Notes: generated from the letters alone by a model not told the origin. DNA of 64,000 nucleotides from Paraburkholderia lacunae (GCF_003353175.1 NZ_QHKS01000001.1:434001-498000), one strand, 5' to 3'. Shown: positions 19,269-32,155, counted from the first letter of the stretch. Program-made: numbers and translations.

Positions 19269-20096
19269 TTAGCGCGAACGGCGCCCTGCGCGGAACACCG
19301 ACGCGTCGTCGTAAAACACGGGCGATTCGTTGTCCGGCCACCAGCCTGGAATGCCCAGCACGGGTAGCGGCGCGAACAGGCGGCTCGTCAACGGTTCGGT
19401 ATTCAGCAGCGCATGGCTGACCGTTTCGTCCAGCCATGCGTTGCGCGCCAGTGCGGGCCATCCGAAGTAATCAGACGGGACATCGACGATCCACGCGTGA
19501 CCTGTGCACGCCTTGAACGGTGCGATCAGCTTTTCCAGCAACGCATGACCGAAGCAGCGCACCTCGCAATGCGTGCCCCACGCATCACGCCGGGAAACCA
19601 GCAGCGTCTGCCAGTCGAATCCGCGCAGGGCGGCAGCCAATGCCGGGTCCGCGCAAGCGAACAGCAACGCGTTTTCGTCGAATAGAGTCAGCGTATCGCG
19701 CACGCCGCCGCGGGTCGGCCCGACGCCTAAAACGTCGATCGCCGCCGACTGCCGCGCGTTCAGCGCCGCCTTGATGCGCGGAAACGCAAACCACATCGAC
19801 GCGTTGAAGAAGTCATGCAGATTGTGGCGCGTCGGCACGCAGCCGGTCGACGCGATATGCGCCTCGTAAGCCGCGCCTGGCGGCAAATCGTCCTGCGCGA
19901 TGAACGCGAGGCGCTGGCCGCGGCCGGTGCGCTGCTGCATCGCACCGGCATCCGCGTTCATTTCGGCGAGCAACTCCGCATAGCCTTTGAGCGCGGCCTG
20001 CTGCCAACGCTCGCCGCGTTCGGCAAATGGCGCGAACCACGGCTTCGACCAGTCGATATCGGCGAAACCCACGCGCGCCGCCTCCTGCACCTGCAT
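19269..20096 (-). CDS. DUF3025 domain protein
   Basis: 275 residues with no known catalytic motif. It matches the DUF3025 family in its opening (IDWSKPWFAPF), a central HNLHDFFNASMWFAFP segment and RDAWGTHCEVRCFGHALLEKL. There is no signal peptide or membrane segment, so it is probably cytosolic. It starts 11 bases after the pyrC stop and is almost surely co-transcribed with it, but no role in pyrimidine synthesis can be read from the sequence. Confidence 0.85.
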   Translation of the reverse strand: MQVQEAARVGFADIDWSKPWFAPFAERGERWQQAALKGYAELLAEMNADAGAMQQRTGRGQRLAFIAQDDLPPGAAYEAHIASTGCVPTRHNLHDFFNASMWFAFPRIKAALNARQSAAIDVLGVGPTRGGVRDTLTLFDENALLFACADPALAAALRGFDWQTLLVSRRDAWGTHCEVRCFGHALLEKLIAPFKACTGHAWIVDVPSDYFGWPALARNAWLDETVSHALLNTEPLTSRLFAPLPVLGIPGWWPDNESPVFYDDASVFRAGRRSR

Positions 20097-20107
20097 CCAG
20101 TCCGACC

Positions 20108-21169
20108 TCAGACCAGCCGCCAGCCAATCGGCTCGCCGCCGCGCAACGGCACAACCGGCGTATCGCCGACCGGCAATTCAGCGGGCAACGTCCATTCCTC
20201 GCGACGCAACGTGACGTGTTCCTCGCTGCGCGGCAGACCGTAGAAATCCGCCCCAAAGAAGCTCGCGAAGCCTTCGAGCTTATCCAGCGCACCCGCTTTA
20301 TCGAACGCTTCCGCATACAGTGCGAGCGCGTGCAACGCCGTATAGCAGCCGGCGCAGCCGCACGCGTGCTCCTTCAAGCCCTTCGGATGCGGCGCGCTAT
20401 CGGTGCCGAGGAAGAAGCGCGGATTGCCCGAGGTCGCAGCCTCGACCAGCGCCAAGCGATGCGTCTCGCGCTTCAACACCGGCAGGCAGTAGTAATGCGG
20501 GCGAATGCCGCCCTGGAAGATCGCGTTGCGGTTATACAGCAGATGGTGCGCGGTGACCGTCGCGCCCAGCAGACCCGGGGCCACGCCGGCTTCACGAATA
20601 TAGTCGACAGCGTCCTTCGTGGTGATGTGCTCGAACACCACCTTCAGCGCCGGAAACGCGCGGCGCAGCGGCGTCATCACGCGATCGATGAACACCTTCT
20701 CGCGATCGAACAGATCGATCGACGAATCCGTCACCTCGCCGTGCACCAGCAGCGGCATGCCGGTTTCCTGCATGACTTCCAGCGTCGCCGCGCATTTCAT
20801 GATGTCGGTGACGCCCGCGTCCGAGTTGGTCGTCGCGCCCGCCGGATACAGCTTCACGCCGTGCACGAAGCCGCTTTCGCGAGCGCGGCGGATTTCGTCG
20901 GGCGGCGTGTTGTCGGTCAGGTACAACGTCATCAGTGGCTCGAACTTCACGCCGGCCGGAATCGCGGCAACGACGCGCTCGCGGTACGCCTGCGCCATCG
21001 CGGTAGTGGTGACCGGCGGCTTCAGGTTCGGCATGATGATCGCGCGGCCGAACTGGCGCGCGGTGTCCGGCAGCACGGCGGCCAGCATCGCGCCGTCACG
21101 AACGTGCAAATGCCAATCGTCCGGGCGGGCGAGTGTGAGGGAGTCGAGGCGAGCAGTAGAAGCAGTCAT
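20108..21169 (-). CDS. pyrC: Dihydroorotase, class II
   Basis: Zinc amidohydrolase that closes carbamoyl-aspartate to dihydroorotate. 353 residues from [11 protein letters not shown]. The metal-binding HLHVRD lies at residues 20-25, the carboxylated lysine is Lys106 ([16 protein letters not shown]), and HGEVTD and GTDSAPH supply further ligands. The short PyrC-II form is E. coli-like. Start 21169 chosen by family N-terminus. pyrF, a later step of the same pathway, is at 62 kb. Confidence 0.95.
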   Translation of the reverse strand: MTASTARLDSLTLARPDDWHLHVRDGAMLAAVLPDTARQFGRAIIMPNLKPPVTTTAMAQAYRERVVAAIPAGVKFEPLMTLYLTDNTPPDEIRRARESGFVHGVKLYPAGATTNSDAGVTDIMKCAATLEVMQETGMPLLVHGEVTDSSIDLFDREKVFIDRVMTPLRRAFPALKVVFEHITTKDAVDYIREAGVAPGLLGATVTAHHLLYNRNAIFQGGIRPHYYCLPVLKRETHRLALVEAATSGNPRFFLGTDSAPHPKGLKEHACGCAGCYTALHALALYAEAFDKAGALDKLEGFASFFGADFYGLPRSEEHVTLRREEWTLPAELPVGDTPVVPLRGGEPIGWRLV

Positions 21170-21345
21170 GGCGGGAGGGGGACGAACCTCGGCGACAAAG
21201 CCAATCGACGCGTGGATACCGCAGCAAACCGCAGCGTTGCGGCCTGAACACACGTCAATTTAGCTATTTGGCGGTTCTGGCTCGGTGATATGCTTGGAAA
21301 ATCATCATTGTAACGGCTCGCCCCGTTCACAGGCTTACCCGCAAC

Positions 21346-22272
21346 ATGTGCCAACTTCTCGGAATGAACTGCGCCGCGCCGACGGACGTCACTTTCTCGT
21401 TCACCGGCTTTGCGGCGCGCGGCGGCGTCACCGATCACCATGCCGACGGCTGGGGCATCGCCTTCTTCGAAGATAAAGCCTGCCGCCTGTTCATCGACCA
21501 TCAATCGTCGGCCACCTCGCCGATCGCCGAGATGGTCAAGCGCTACCCGATCAAATCGAAGAACACGATTGCGCATATCCGCAAGGCGACCCAAGGGCAC
21601 ATCCTGCTCGAGAACTGCCATCCGTTCATGCGCGAGCTGTGGGGGCGGCACTGGATCTTCGCGCACAACGGCGACCTGAAAAATTATTCGCCCACGCTGA
21701 CGGGCGTCTATCAGCCTGTCGGCACGACCGATAGCGAGCTCGCGTTCTGCGCGCTGCTACAAGGTTTGCGCAAGGCCTTTCCCGGCTGCCAGCCGCCGCT
21801 TGAAGAACTGTTCGCCGCGCTCGGAACGCTCACGCGCGAGATCACGCAGTTCGGCGTGTTCAATTTCCTGATGTCGAACGGCCAGGCGTTGTTCGCGCAT
21901 TGCTCGACGCACCTGCACTTCATCGTGCGGCGCTGGCCGTTTTCCACGGCGCATCTGGTCGATGCAGACGTGTCGATCGATTTCGCCAAGTACACGACGC
22001 CGGAAGATCGCGTCGCCGTGATCGCGACGCAACCGCTCACCGACAACGAAGTTTGGACCGCGTTCCAACCCGGCGACCTGATGATGTTCCAGCACGGCGA
22101 AGTGATCGGCCGCGTCAATGTGCCGGTGCCGGCCGGCGTGCTCGAAAAGCTGCGCAATCCGGCGCTGGATGCGTCGGCTTCGGCGACCACGATTGCGGCT
22201 TCCGTTGGAGCCGCGGCAATGGCCGAAGTCGACCTCGAGGCGGCGGACGACGCCGCAGCGTTCGAGTCCTGA
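21346..22272 (+). CDS. Class II glutamine amidotransferase, YafJ-like
   Basis: 308 residues. The N-terminal nucleophile cysteine is Cys2 (MCQLLGMNC), exposed after methionine removal as in Ntn hydrolases. Further glutaminase motifs are DHHADGWGIAF, NTIAHIRKAT, NCHPFMRELWG and IFAHNGDL. No synthetase domain follows, so the acceptor substrate is unknown. The C-terminal 40 residues are Ala-rich and low in complexity. It is a single gene, divergent from pyrC, ending at a bidirectional terminator. Confidence 0.88.
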   Translation: MCQLLGMNCAAPTDVTFSFTGFAARGGVTDHHADGWGIAFFEDKACRLFIDHQSSATSPIAEMVKRYPIKSKNTIAHIRKATQGHILLENCHPFMRELWGRHWIFAHNGDLKNYSPTLTGVYQPVGTTDSELAFCALLQGLRKAFPGCQPPLEELFAALGTLTREITQFGVFNFLMSNGQALFAHCSTHLHFIVRRWPFSTAHLVDADVSIDFAKYTTPEDRVAVIATQPLTDNEVWTAFQPGDLMMFQHGEVIGRVNVPVPAGVLEKLRNPALDASASATTIAASVGAAAMAEVDLEAADDAAAFES

Positions 22273-22313
22273 TCCCCGCGGGTCATACTCCAAACGCACG
22301 CGAGCACCAAATG

Positions 22314-22346
22314 AAAAAAGCCGCTTCTCCCCGAAGTGGCTTTTTT
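22314..22346. terminator. Bidirectional terminator between the amidotransferase and gltL
   Basis: AAAAAAGCCGCTTC / GAAGTGGCTTTTTT stem with a five-base loop and one G-U type pair; A-run before and T-run after serve both directions. Confidence 0.85.
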
Positions 22347-22375
22347 CTGCCGAAGCGTGAAGCGTCGCGGCAAAC

Positions 22376-23101
22376 TCAGTGCAGGATCTTCGCCAAAAAG
22401 TCCTTGGCGCGATCCGACTTCGGATTCGCGAAGAAGTCTTCCTTGCGGTCGTCTTCGACGATCAAGCCCTTGTCCATGAAGATCACGCGATGCGCGACCT
22501 TCTTCGCAAAGCCCATTTCGTGCGTGACGCACATCATCGTCATGCCTTCCTGCGCGAGTTCGACCATCACGTCGAGCACTTCGTTGATCATTTCCGGGTC
22601 GAGCGCGGAGGTCGGCTCGTCGAACAGCATCGCGATCGGATCCATCGACAGCGCGCGCGCAATCGCCACACGCTGCTGCTGACCGCCTGACAACTGCCCC
22701 GGAAACTTGTCCGCATGCGCACGCAGACCGACGCGATCAAGCAGCTTCAGCCCCTTCGCCGTCGCTTCGTCGTTCGAGCGGCCGAGCACCTTGACCTGTG
22801 CGAGCGTCAGGTTCTGCACGATCGACAGATGCGGGAACAGCTCGAAGTGCTGGAACACCATGCCGACTTTCGCGCGCAGCTTCGACAGATTGGTTTTCTT
22901 GTCAGTCAGCGATTGATCGTTGATGACGATCTCGCCCTTCTGGAACGGCTCGAGTCCGTTCACGGTTTTGATCAGGGTGGACTTGCCCGAGCCCGACGGC
23001 CCGCACACCACCACCACTTCACCTTTTTTGACTTCCGTCGTGCAGTCGGTCAGCACCTGAAACTGGCCGTACCACTTCGAAACATTCTTGATTGAGATCA
23101 T
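22376..23101 (-). CDS. gltL: Glutamate/aspartate ABC transporter, ATP-binding subunit
   Basis: 241-residue ATPase of a polar amino acid importer. Walker A is [10 protein letters not shown] (33-42), the ABC signature is [15 protein letters not shown], and Walker B with D-loop is [14 protein letters not shown]. The start at 23101 overlaps the gltK stop by four bases (ATGA). It is the last gene of gltI-J-K-L. Substrate is inferred from the binding protein and gene order. Confidence 0.93.
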   Translation of the reverse strand: MISIKNVSKWYGQFQVLTDCTTEVKKGEVVVVCGPSGSGKSTLIKTVNGLEPFQKGEIVINDQSLTDKKTNLSKLRAKVGMVFQHFELFPHLSIVQNLTLAQVKVLGRSNDEATAKGLKLLDRVGLRAHADKFPGQLSGGQQQRVAIARALSMDPIAMLFDEPTSALDPEMINEVLDVMVELAQEGMTMMCVTHEMGFAKKVAHRVIFMDKGLIVEDDRKEDFFANPKSDRAKDFLAKILH

Positions 23102-23778
23102 CTTGCGACCTTTTTCTGAAGACCTTTGACGAGGGTCGACGCGACCACACAGATCACGAAATAACACACGCCCGCGAACAGTACCATTTCGACATTCGTG
23201 CCGTCACGGTCGCCAATATTCGTGGCGGTGCGGAAGAAGTCGGCGAGGCTGATCACGTAGACGAGCGACGTATCCTGAAACAGCACGATACCTTGGGTCA
23301 GCAGCAGCGGCACCATTGCGCGGAACGCCTGCGGCAGCACGATGAGGCGCATCGCCTGCGGGTAGCTCATGCCGAGCGCAAACGCGGCATTGACCTGCCC
23401 GCGCGGCACTGCCTGAATGCCGGCGCGGATGATCTCCGAATAGTACGCAGCCTCGAACAGCGAGAAAGCGACCATCGCCGAAGCCAGCCGGATGTCGATA
23501 TCCGGCGACAAACCCAGAATGTTCTGCAGCACCTGCGGCACGATCAGGAAGAACCACAGCAGCACCATCACCAGCGGGATCGAACGGAAGATCGTGACAT
23601 AACCCTTCGCGAACCATTCGAACGGCTTGAATGGCGAAAGCCGCATGATCGCGAGCAGGGTGCCCCAGACAATGCCGATCACGATCGCGATCAGCGTGAT
23701 CTTGAGCGTGACAATGGCGCCGGTCCATAGCGTAGGCAGTGCGCCCGGAATACTGCTCCAGTCGAAATGGTGCATCAC
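23098..23778 (-). CDS. gltK: Glutamate/aspartate ABC transporter, permease
   Basis: 226-residue inner-membrane permease of the HisM/GltK type, with about five hydrophobic segments and the EAA loop ([22 protein letters not shown]) that docks the ATPase. It overlaps gltJ at its start and gltL at its end, by four bases each, so translation of the three is coupled. Confidence 0.92.
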   Translation of the reverse strand: MMHHFDWSSIPGALPTLWTGAIVTLKITLIAIVIGIVWGTLLAIMRLSPFKPFEWFAKGYVTIFRSIPLVMVLLWFFLIVPQVLQNILGLSPDIDIRLASAMVAFSLFEAAYYSEIIRAGIQAVPRGQVNAAFALGMSYPQAMRLIVLPQAFRAMVPLLLTQGIVLFQDTSLVYVISLADFFRTATNIGDRDGTNVEMVLFAGVCYFVICVVASTLVKGLQKKVAR

Positions 23779-24521
23779 TTGCCTCCGATATAGCCGGGCA
23801 ACCGGGTCTTGTGTTCGACCCAGTGCATCAGTTGCATCACGACCAGATTGATCAGCAGATAGGCCATCGTGACGGCGATAAACGACTCATACGTCTGCGA
23901 CGTGTAGTCGACCAGCTGGCGCGCCTGCGCGGACAGATCCAGCAGACCGATCGTCGAGGCAACCGCCGAGTTCTTGAAGATATTCAGAAACTCGGACGTG
24001 AGCGGCGGCACGATGATCCGGTACGCGACCGGCAGCAGCACATAACGGTACGTCTGCCATTGCGTGAAACCCATCGCCAGACCCGCGGCGCGCTGGCCCT
24101 TCGGCAGCGCGTTGATGCCCGAGCGCACCTGTTCGCACACGCGCGCGGCGGTGAAGAGCCCAAGACACACGATCGACGACGAGAAAAACTGCGCACTCGG
24201 CGGCAATTGCTTATACCAGGTGCCGATCGACACCGGCAGCAACTCCGGTATCACCAGATACCAGATGAAGAACTGCACGATCAGCGGGATGTTGCGGAAA
24301 ATCGCGACGTAGACCGTGCCGATGCCTGACGCCCATTTGTTCGGCACCGTCCGCAGCACACCGAAAAACGAACCGACGATCAGCGCGATTACCCATGCCG
24401 ACAGCGACACGGTAATCGTCACCCAGAAGCCGGACATCAGCCAGCCCAGATAAGTAGTCGGCTCGCCGGTGGAGACCGGACTCAGCAAAATGCCCCAGTT
24501 CCAGTGATATGACATGACCAA
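23775..24521 (-). CDS. gltJ: Glutamate/aspartate ABC transporter, permease
   Basis: 248-residue partner permease. Hydrophobic segments near residues 30-50, 85-105 and 205-230, and an EAA-type loop ([15 protein letters not shown]). It forms the channel with GltK. It lies 76 bases after gltI; a hairpin in that gap likely lowers its level relative to the binding protein. Confidence 0.92.
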   Translation of the reverse strand: MVMSYHWNWGILLSPVSTGEPTTYLGWLMSGFWVTITVSLSAWVIALIVGSFFGVLRTVPNKWASGIGTVYVAIFRNIPLIVQFFIWYLVIPELLPVSIGTWYKQLPPSAQFFSSSIVCLGLFTAARVCEQVRSGINALPKGQRAAGLAMGFTQWQTYRYVLLPVAYRIIVPPLTSEFLNIFKNSAVASTIGLLDLSAQARQLVDYTSQTYESFIAVTMAYLLINLVVMQLMHWVEHKTRLPGYIGGK

Positions 24522-24531
24522 GACTCCAGCA

Positions 24532-24568
24532 AAAAGAAACGGAAGAAGCGCGCGGCCCCTTCCGTTTC
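24532..24568 (-). terminator. Partial terminator / stabilising hairpin after gltI
   Basis: GAAACGGAAG / CTTCCGTTTC, a perfect 10-bp stem with a 13-base loop (24536-24545 with 24559-24568), followed on the minus strand by a short U-tract (TTTTT at 24531-24535). It lies between gltI and gltJ, the usual place for a leaky terminator that gives excess binding protein. Confidence 0.6.
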
Positions 24569-24597
24569 GTTCAGCGTTTCAAAAAAACAGCTAAGGT

Positions 24598-25491
24598 TTA
24601 ATCGATTGCCTTGTCATTCGGGCTCTTGTAGAGCGCCTTCATGTCGTCGCTTTCCGGGAAGTTCAGGTTCAGGCCCTTCGGCGGAATCGGCGATTCGAAC
24701 CACTTCTTGTAGATCTGGCTGACTTCACCCGAGGTTTCGACCTTCGCGATCGCCTCGTCGACCACCTTCTTGAACTCCGGATCGTTCTTGCGCAGCATGC
24801 AGCCGTACGCTTCATGCGACTGCGGCGTGCCGACGATCACGAAATCGCCCGGGTTGTTCGACTTGGCGCGCTCGCCCGCGAGCAGCGCGTCGTCCATCAT
24901 GAACGCGGCAGCACGGCCGGTGGAGAGCGTCAGGAACGACTCGCCGTGGTCCTTCGCGCTGATGATGTTCATGCCCATGCTCTTGTCCTGGTTCATCTTG
25001 CGAAGCAGGCGCTCGGAGGTCGTGCCGGCGGTCGTGACGACCGTCTTGCCCTTCAGGTCGGCCCAGTCCTTGATGCCCGAATCCTTCTTGGTCATCAGAC
25101 GCGTGCCGATCACGAAGATCGTGTTCGAGAACGAAACTTGTTGCTGGCGCTCGGCGTTATTGGTGGTCGAGCCGCATTCCATGTCGACGGTGCCGTTCTG
25201 CACCAGCGGAATACGGTTTTGCGACGTGACAGGGGTGAGCTTGACCTTCAGGTTAGGCATGTTCAGCTTGGCCTTGACCGCGTCCACCACCTTCAGTGCG
25301 AATTCCTGCGAATAACCGATGACGTTCTGCTTGTCGTCGTAATACGAAAACGGGATCGACGATTCGCGATGACCCAGCGAAATCACGCCCGTGTCCTTGA
25401 TCTTCTTCAACGTACCAGCGTCTTGCGCATGCGCGCCAACCGTAAACAGTCCGAGAGTCGCGAGCAGCAGCGCAGCTTTTTTCACCTTCAT
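24598..25491 (-). CDS. gltI: Glutamate/aspartate periplasmic binding protein
   Basis: 297 residues. A signal peptide covers about 1-22 (MKVKKAALLLATLGLFTVG, cleavage after AHA). The rest is a type II periplasmic binding fold (SBP_bac_3) with LGHRESSIPFSYYDD, NRIPLVQNGTVDMECGSTTN and the late GDFVIVG segment; the RxxxxPFSY start is typical of GltI/DEBP. The start at 25491 has AAGGAGAT seven bases upstream. First gene of the importer operon. Confidence 0.93.
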   Translation of the reverse strand: MKVKKAALLLATLGLFTVGAHAQDAGTLKKIKDTGVISLGHRESSIPFSYYDDKQNVIGYSQEFALKVVDAVKAKLNMPNLKVKLTPVTSQNRIPLVQNGTVDMECGSTTNNAERQQQVSFSNTIFVIGTRLMTKKDSGIKDWADLKGKTVVTTAGTTSERLLRKMNQDKSMGMNIISAKDHGESFLTLSTGRAAAFMMDDALLAGERAKSNNPGDFVIVGTPQSHEAYGCMLRKNDPEFKKVVDEAIAKVETSGEVSQIYKKWFESPIPPKGLNLNFPESDDMKALYKSPNDKAID

Positions 25492-25832
25492 TTTGATCTC
25501 CTTCCTTGGCAAGAACCGGCGCCAGTTTAGCAAAGTAATTATTTTGAAAGTACGGATACAAACGATGATTGTTGCGTGTCCCCCAATCCCCAAAGGCGGC
25601 TTCCTGGGAGGCGGGGGACTTCCTGCAGGGCGGGGGACTTCCTCCGGGGCGCGCGCCGCTTGGGTGCTTACGCCGCTTCCGCCCGATCGGTCATCCTTTC
25701 CGAATATGCGAAAGCGGGCAGCATCGATACGATGCCGCCCGCCGGGTGATGCACGCGGTCTCGTGAACCGCGTCAAAGCAAGGATTGGCAGCGGCCCGCA
25801 AGGTGGCGGACCGGCTGTTTCATGCAGACAAA
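25492..25832. other. Intergenic region upstream of gltI with tandem repeats
   Basis: 341 bases between gdhA and gltI, both minus strand. It holds the gltI ribosome site and AT-rich promoter zone (25500-25570), then a G-rich repeat block (25595-25647). No convincing terminator for gdhA and no further gene were seen. Confidence 0.5.
25595..25647. repeat. G-rich 19-bp tandem repeat
   Basis: Two 19-base units starting GGCGGGGGACTTCCT (25610-25628 and 25629-25647) preceded by a shortened 15-base copy, GGCGGCTTCCTGGGA (25595-25609). It lies 104-156 bases upstream of the gltI start codon. Confidence 0.7.
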
Positions 25833-27146
25833 TCAGGGGTAGAGGCCACGCATTTCACGCGCTTGCAGAATCCGCTTGCAGGCCACGATAAACGCCGCGG
25901 TCCGCACCGACACATTTTGCTCGCTCGACACTTGCCACACTGCGGCGAATGCTTCGCGCATCACGCGCTCGAGGCGCTGGTTGATCTCGTCTTCGGTCCA
26001 GAAAAAGCTCGAGAAATCCTGCACCCATTCGAAGTACGACACCGTCACGCCGCCTGCATTGGCCACCACGTCCGGAATCACGAGGATGCCGCGGTCGCGC
26101 AGAATGTCGTCCGCCCCGGTGGTGGTCGGGCCGTTGGCGCCTTCCACGACGATCTTCGTCCTGATCTTGCCGGCGTTCTTCTCGGTGATCTGGTTTTCCA
26201 GCGCGGCCGGAATCAGGATGTCCGATTCGACGGTCCAGAAGTCTTCGTTCGCGATCGCGTCGGCTTCCGGGAAACCGCCGACACCGCCGGTCTTCGCAAC
26301 GTGCTCGAGCAATGCGCCCGCATCGATCCCGCTCGACTTGTAGAGCGACCCGGTGTGGTCCTGCACCGCGACCACCTTGGCGCCCGCTTCCTGGAACAGG
26401 CGCGCTGCAATCCCGCCGACGTTGCCGAAGCCTTGCACGGCAATCCGCGCGCCTTCGATGTCGAAGCCGATGCGGCGCGCCGCTTCGCAACCGACCACGA
26501 ACACGCCGCGGCCAGTGGCTTCCTTGCGGCCGAGCGAACCGCCGAGCGTGATCGGTTTGCCGGTCACGACGCCCGTGGCCGTCTGGCCCTGGTTCATCGA
26601 GTACGTGTCCATCATCCACGCCATGATCTGCTCGTTCGTGTTCACGTCCGGCGCGGGGATGTCGGTATTCGGTCCGATGATGATGCCGATTTCGCTGGTG
26701 TAGCGGCGCGTCACGCGCTCCAGTTCACCACGCGACAGCGTGCGCGGATCGACACGGATACCGCCCTTCGCGCCGCCGTACGGCACGTTCACAGCCGCGT
26801 TCTTGACCGACATCCACGCCGACAGCGCCATCACTTCCGACAGCGTCACGTCCTGGTGGTAACGCACGCCGCCCTTACCCGGACCACGCGACACGTTGTG
26901 CTGCACGCGATAGCCTTCGAAGTGCGCGACCGTGCCGTTATCGAGTTCGATAGGCACATCGACAATCAGAATGCGCTTCGGGCGCTTCAGGGTTTCGAGC
27001 CAGCGGGACAGCGAGCCGAGGTACGGCGCGACGCGGTCGACCTGGCGCAGGTAGTTGCCCCAGGGGCCGAGGTCTTCGCTATTGAGGTAGGACGGGACGG
27101 ACTGCAACGATGATGCGGATTGTGCGACTGGCTGCTGGGAAGACAT
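25833..27146 (-). CDS. gdhA: Glutamate dehydrogenase (Glu/Leu/Phe/Val family)
   Basis: 437-residue oxidative deaminase interconverting glutamate and 2-oxoglutarate. The catalytic lysine is Lys127 in [21 protein letters not shown] binds substrate and [14 protein letters not shown] is the dinucleotide motif. The short length (no N-terminal regulatory extension) fits hexameric GDH. Coenzyme choice cannot be read with certainty. It is followed by the glutamate/aspartate importer on the same strand and preceded by a LysR regulator, suggesting joint control of glutamate use. Confidence 0.94.
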   Translation of the reverse strand: MSSQQPVAQSASSLQSVPSYLNSEDLGPWGNYLRQVDRVAPYLGSLSRWLETLKRPKRILIVDVPIELDNGTVAHFEGYRVQHNVSRGPGKGGVRYHQDVTLSEVMALSAWMSVKNAAVNVPYGGAKGGIRVDPRTLSRGELERVTRRYTSEIGIIIGPNTDIPAPDVNTNEQIMAWMMDTYSMNQGQTATGVVTGKPITLGGSLGRKEATGRGVFVVGCEAARRIGFDIEGARIAVQGFGNVGGIAARLFQEAGAKVVAVQDHTGSLYKSSGIDAGALLEHVAKTGGVGGFPEADAIANEDFWTVESDILIPAALENQITEKNAGKIRTKIVVEGANGPTTTGADDILRDRGILVIPDVVANAGGVTVSYFEWVQDFSSFFWTEDEINQRLERVMREAFAAVWQVSSEQNVSVRTAAFIVACKRILQAREMRGLYP

Positions 27147-27220
27147 GAACGCTCCGGCGTTGATCGAGTGGCGCCATTGTCGAAAAACGCCGATTTGAAA
27201 TCCAATGCCGTTTCCTTATC

Positions 27221-27245
27221 CGATTATGTTTTTTTTGCATAATCG
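27221..27245. promoter_or_regulatory. LysR-type T-N11-A box upstream of gdhA
   Basis: Perfect inverted repeat CGATTATG / CATAATCG around a nine-base centre rich in T. T27227 and A27239 are exactly 11 bases apart inside it, the T-N11-A pattern of LysR regulators. It lies 75-99 bases before the gdhA start and 38 bases past the stop of the LysR gene. Confidence 0.55.
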
Positions 27246-27282
27246 TCGAAAACCTGCAATTTGACGTCGTACCCGAGCAGTT

Positions 27283-29902
<2,620 letters not shown>

Positions 29903-29944
29903 GACCCAGCCATCGCCTCACTGCTTCAGGTATAAAATCAGCCA

Positions 29945-29974
29945 AACAAAGGCGCTCCTCGGAGCGCCTTTGTT
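29945..29974. terminator. Bidirectional terminator between purB and gntK
   Basis: Perfect 14-bp inverted repeat AACAAAGGCGCTCC / GGAGCGCCTTTGTT with almost no loop, U-rich on both sides. Convergent genes share it. Confidence 0.82.
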
Positions 29975-30002
29975 CATCTTGCTGCGTGAGCGTCGAAAAG
30001 CC

Positions 30003-30509
30003 TCACCGCACCTTCATCTGCTTGAACACCTCGTCGACGATCTCTTCCGGCGACAACTCGATGCTCACCGTAATCGCCTCATCCGGGCCCGGTTCTTCGA
30101 GCGTTTCGAGCTGGCTCTGCAACAGCGACGGATCGAAGAAATGGCCGGTGCGCGTGGTCAGCCGTTCGCGCAGCACGTCGTACGAACCCTTCAGATAGAC
30201 GAAGCACACGTCCTTGTCGCCATCGCCGCCGCCACGCAGAACGTCGCGGTATGAGCGTTTCAGCGACGAACACGTGAACACCGCCTTCTCGCCCGCCTTC
30301 TGCTTCTCTTCGATCGCTGCGCGGATGGTTTGCAGCCACGGCCAGCGGTCTTCGTCGGTGAGCGGAATGCCTTGGTGCATCTTCTCCTTGTTGGCGGCGC
30401 TGTGAAACGCGTCGCCGTCAGTGAATGCGCAGTGCAGGCGTTCGGCCAGCATTTCGCCAATCCTCGTTTTGCCGGCGCCCGAGACACCCATTGCGATCAG
30501 AATCATCAA
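30003..30509 (-). CDS. gntK: Gluconokinase
   Basis: Phosphorylates gluconate to 6-phosphogluconate. 168 residues of the P-loop GntK type: Walker A GVSGAGKT (8-15), DGDAFHSAANKEKM for substrate, CSSLKRSYRD and the TGHFFDPSLLQSQ lid segment. Start either of two adjacent ATGs. It begins seven bases after the permease gene, so the two form one unit supplying the edd-eda pathway. Confidence 0.95.
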   Translation of the reverse strand: MMILIAMGVSGAGKTRIGEMLAERLHCAFTDGDAFHSAANKEKMHQGIPLTDEDRWPWLQTIRAAIEEKQKAGEKAVFTCSSLKRSYRDVLRGGGDGDKDVCFVYLKGSYDVLRERLTTRTGHFFDPSLLQSQLETLEEPGPDEAITVSIELSPEEIVDEVFKQMKVR

Positions 30510-30516
30510 ATACTCC

Positions 30517-31902
30517 TTACACGACCGTCGCGAGCGCGAAGGTCAACAGCAAACCCATCAGCGAGATGATGGTCTCGAGGAGCGACCATGTCTTGAAGGT
30601 CTGCCCCACCGTCATACCAAAATACTCCTTGATCAGCCAGAAACCGCCGTCGTTGACGTGCGAGAAAATCAGCGAGCCCGAACCCGTGGCAAGCACCAGC
30701 AATTCCGGCGTAACGTGCACGCCGCTGGCGGCTGTGATCGGCGCGACGATACCGCACGCGGTAGTCATTGCGACCGTCGCCGAACCCGTGGCCAGACGAA
30801 TCAGCGCGGCCACCAGCCAGCCGAACAGCAGCGGCGACAGATGCATGGCCGTCGCGACGGTGACGATTTCTTTCGAAATACCGCTATCCATCAGCACGCG
30901 CCCAAAACCACCGCCCGCGCCGACGATCAGCGTAATGCCTGCGATCGGCGCAAGACATTCGCCGCAGAACTTCTGGATCTGCTCGCGATTGAAGCCGCGG
31001 CTCGCGCCGAAGGTCCAGAAGCTGACCAGCACGGCGAGCAACAGCGCAACATCCGAATTGCCGACGAAATGCAGCAAATCGTTCGGCAAGGTCTTCGGCG
31101 TGAAGACGAGGTCGGCCCAGCTGCCGACCAGCATCAGGATCACCGGCAGCAGGATCGTAAACAGCGTCACGCCGAAGCTCGGCAGTTCGCGCTTCGGCGC
31201 CGCGCTCTTCGCGTTATTTTGCGCGTCGTCAGCGTGGCCGAGAAATTGCGCGGCGAGCGGGTTGTTGTTCGGCAGCTTGATATAGCGGCTGCTAAGCAGC
31301 GCGAACAGCGGACCGGCGACCATCGCCGTCGGCACGCCCACGATCAGACCGTAGGCAATCGTCCTGCCGATATCGGCATGATATTGCTGCACCGCGAGCA
31401 TCGCGGCCGGGTGCGGCGGAATCAGGCCGTGCACGACCGACAGGCCCGCGACCATCGGCAAGCCGACCAGCAGCAGTGATTTATTGGTGCGCTTGGCGAC
31501 GTTGAACGCGATCGGAATCAGCAGCACGAAACCGACTTCGAAGAACACCGGCAAGCCGACGATGATCGCCACGACCATCATCGCCCAATGAATGTTCTTC
31601 TCACCGAACCACGCGATCAGCGTGGTGGCAATGCGCTCCGCGCCGCCGGATTCGGCCATCATCTTGCCGAGCATCGTGCCGAGGCCGACCACGACAGCGA
31701 TGTGGCCGAGCGTATTGCCGTTGCCGGTTTCGAAAGATTTGACGATCGTGCCGATCGGCATGCCGGATACCAGACCCAGCAGCAGCGATACGATGATCAG
31801 GACGAGAAACGGATAGACCTTGAAGCGCGTGATCATCAAGATCAGCAGTGCGATGGCGATCACTGCGAAGACCAGCAGCATGCTGCCGTGGACAGCTTCC
31901 AT
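30517..31902 (-). CDS. gntT: Gluconate permease, GntP family
   Basis: 461 residues with about 12 hydrophobic segments and no signal peptide. Family motifs are MLGKMMAESGGAERIA, GLPVFFEVGFVLLIP and SVVHGLIPPHPAAM. Proton-linked uptake of gluconate is expected; related GntP carriers take other sugar acids, but the neighbouring kinase and Entner-Doudoroff genes favour gluconate. The symbol is by family (GntT/GntP), not by one-to-one homology. Confidence 0.88.
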   Translation of the reverse strand: MEAVHGSMLLVFAVIAIALLILMITRFKVYPFLVLIIVSLLLGLVSGMPIGTIVKSFETGNGNTLGHIAVVVGLGTMLGKMMAESGGAERIATTLIAWFGEKNIHWAMMVVAIIVGLPVFFEVGFVLLIPIAFNVAKRTNKSLLLVGLPMVAGLSVVHGLIPPHPAAMLAVQQYHADIGRTIAYGLIVGVPTAMVAGPLFALLSSRYIKLPNNNPLAAQFLGHADDAQNNAKSAAPKRELPSFGVTLFTILLPVILMLVGSWADLVFTPKTLPNDLLHFVGNSDVALLLAVLVSFWTFGASRGFNREQIQKFCGECLAPIAGITLIVGAGGGFGRVLMDSGISKEIVTVATAMHLSPLLFGWLVAALIRLATGSATVAMTTACGIVAPITAASGVHVTPELLVLATGSGSLIFSHVNDGGFWLIKEYFGMTVGQTFKTWSLLETIISLMGLLLTFALATVV

Positions 31903-32155
31903 GAAGCTCCTCCTTGTGCGTTATTGATTCTGGGTGCGGAACGCGGCTGACACCTTGTCTCGCAGCGGCCTGAGGCGGCGCCTGAAAACCCGGCTTGCCG
32001 CGCGGACGCTGAATTTTACTTGCTGTTGTGTCTCAGGGCGCGCAAAAGTGGCGCGCATATCGAACGAAGCCTCGCCGCAACGGCCCGAGAGGCCGTATCG
32101 ACGAGGCTTCTTTGCGTCAACCTTGATCGCGGACTAAAGCACGTGCCGTTTCGTC

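Noticed and set aside
25595..25647. G-rich repeats as a CRISPR array
   Set aside because: Units are adjacent with no spacers and there are only two and a part.
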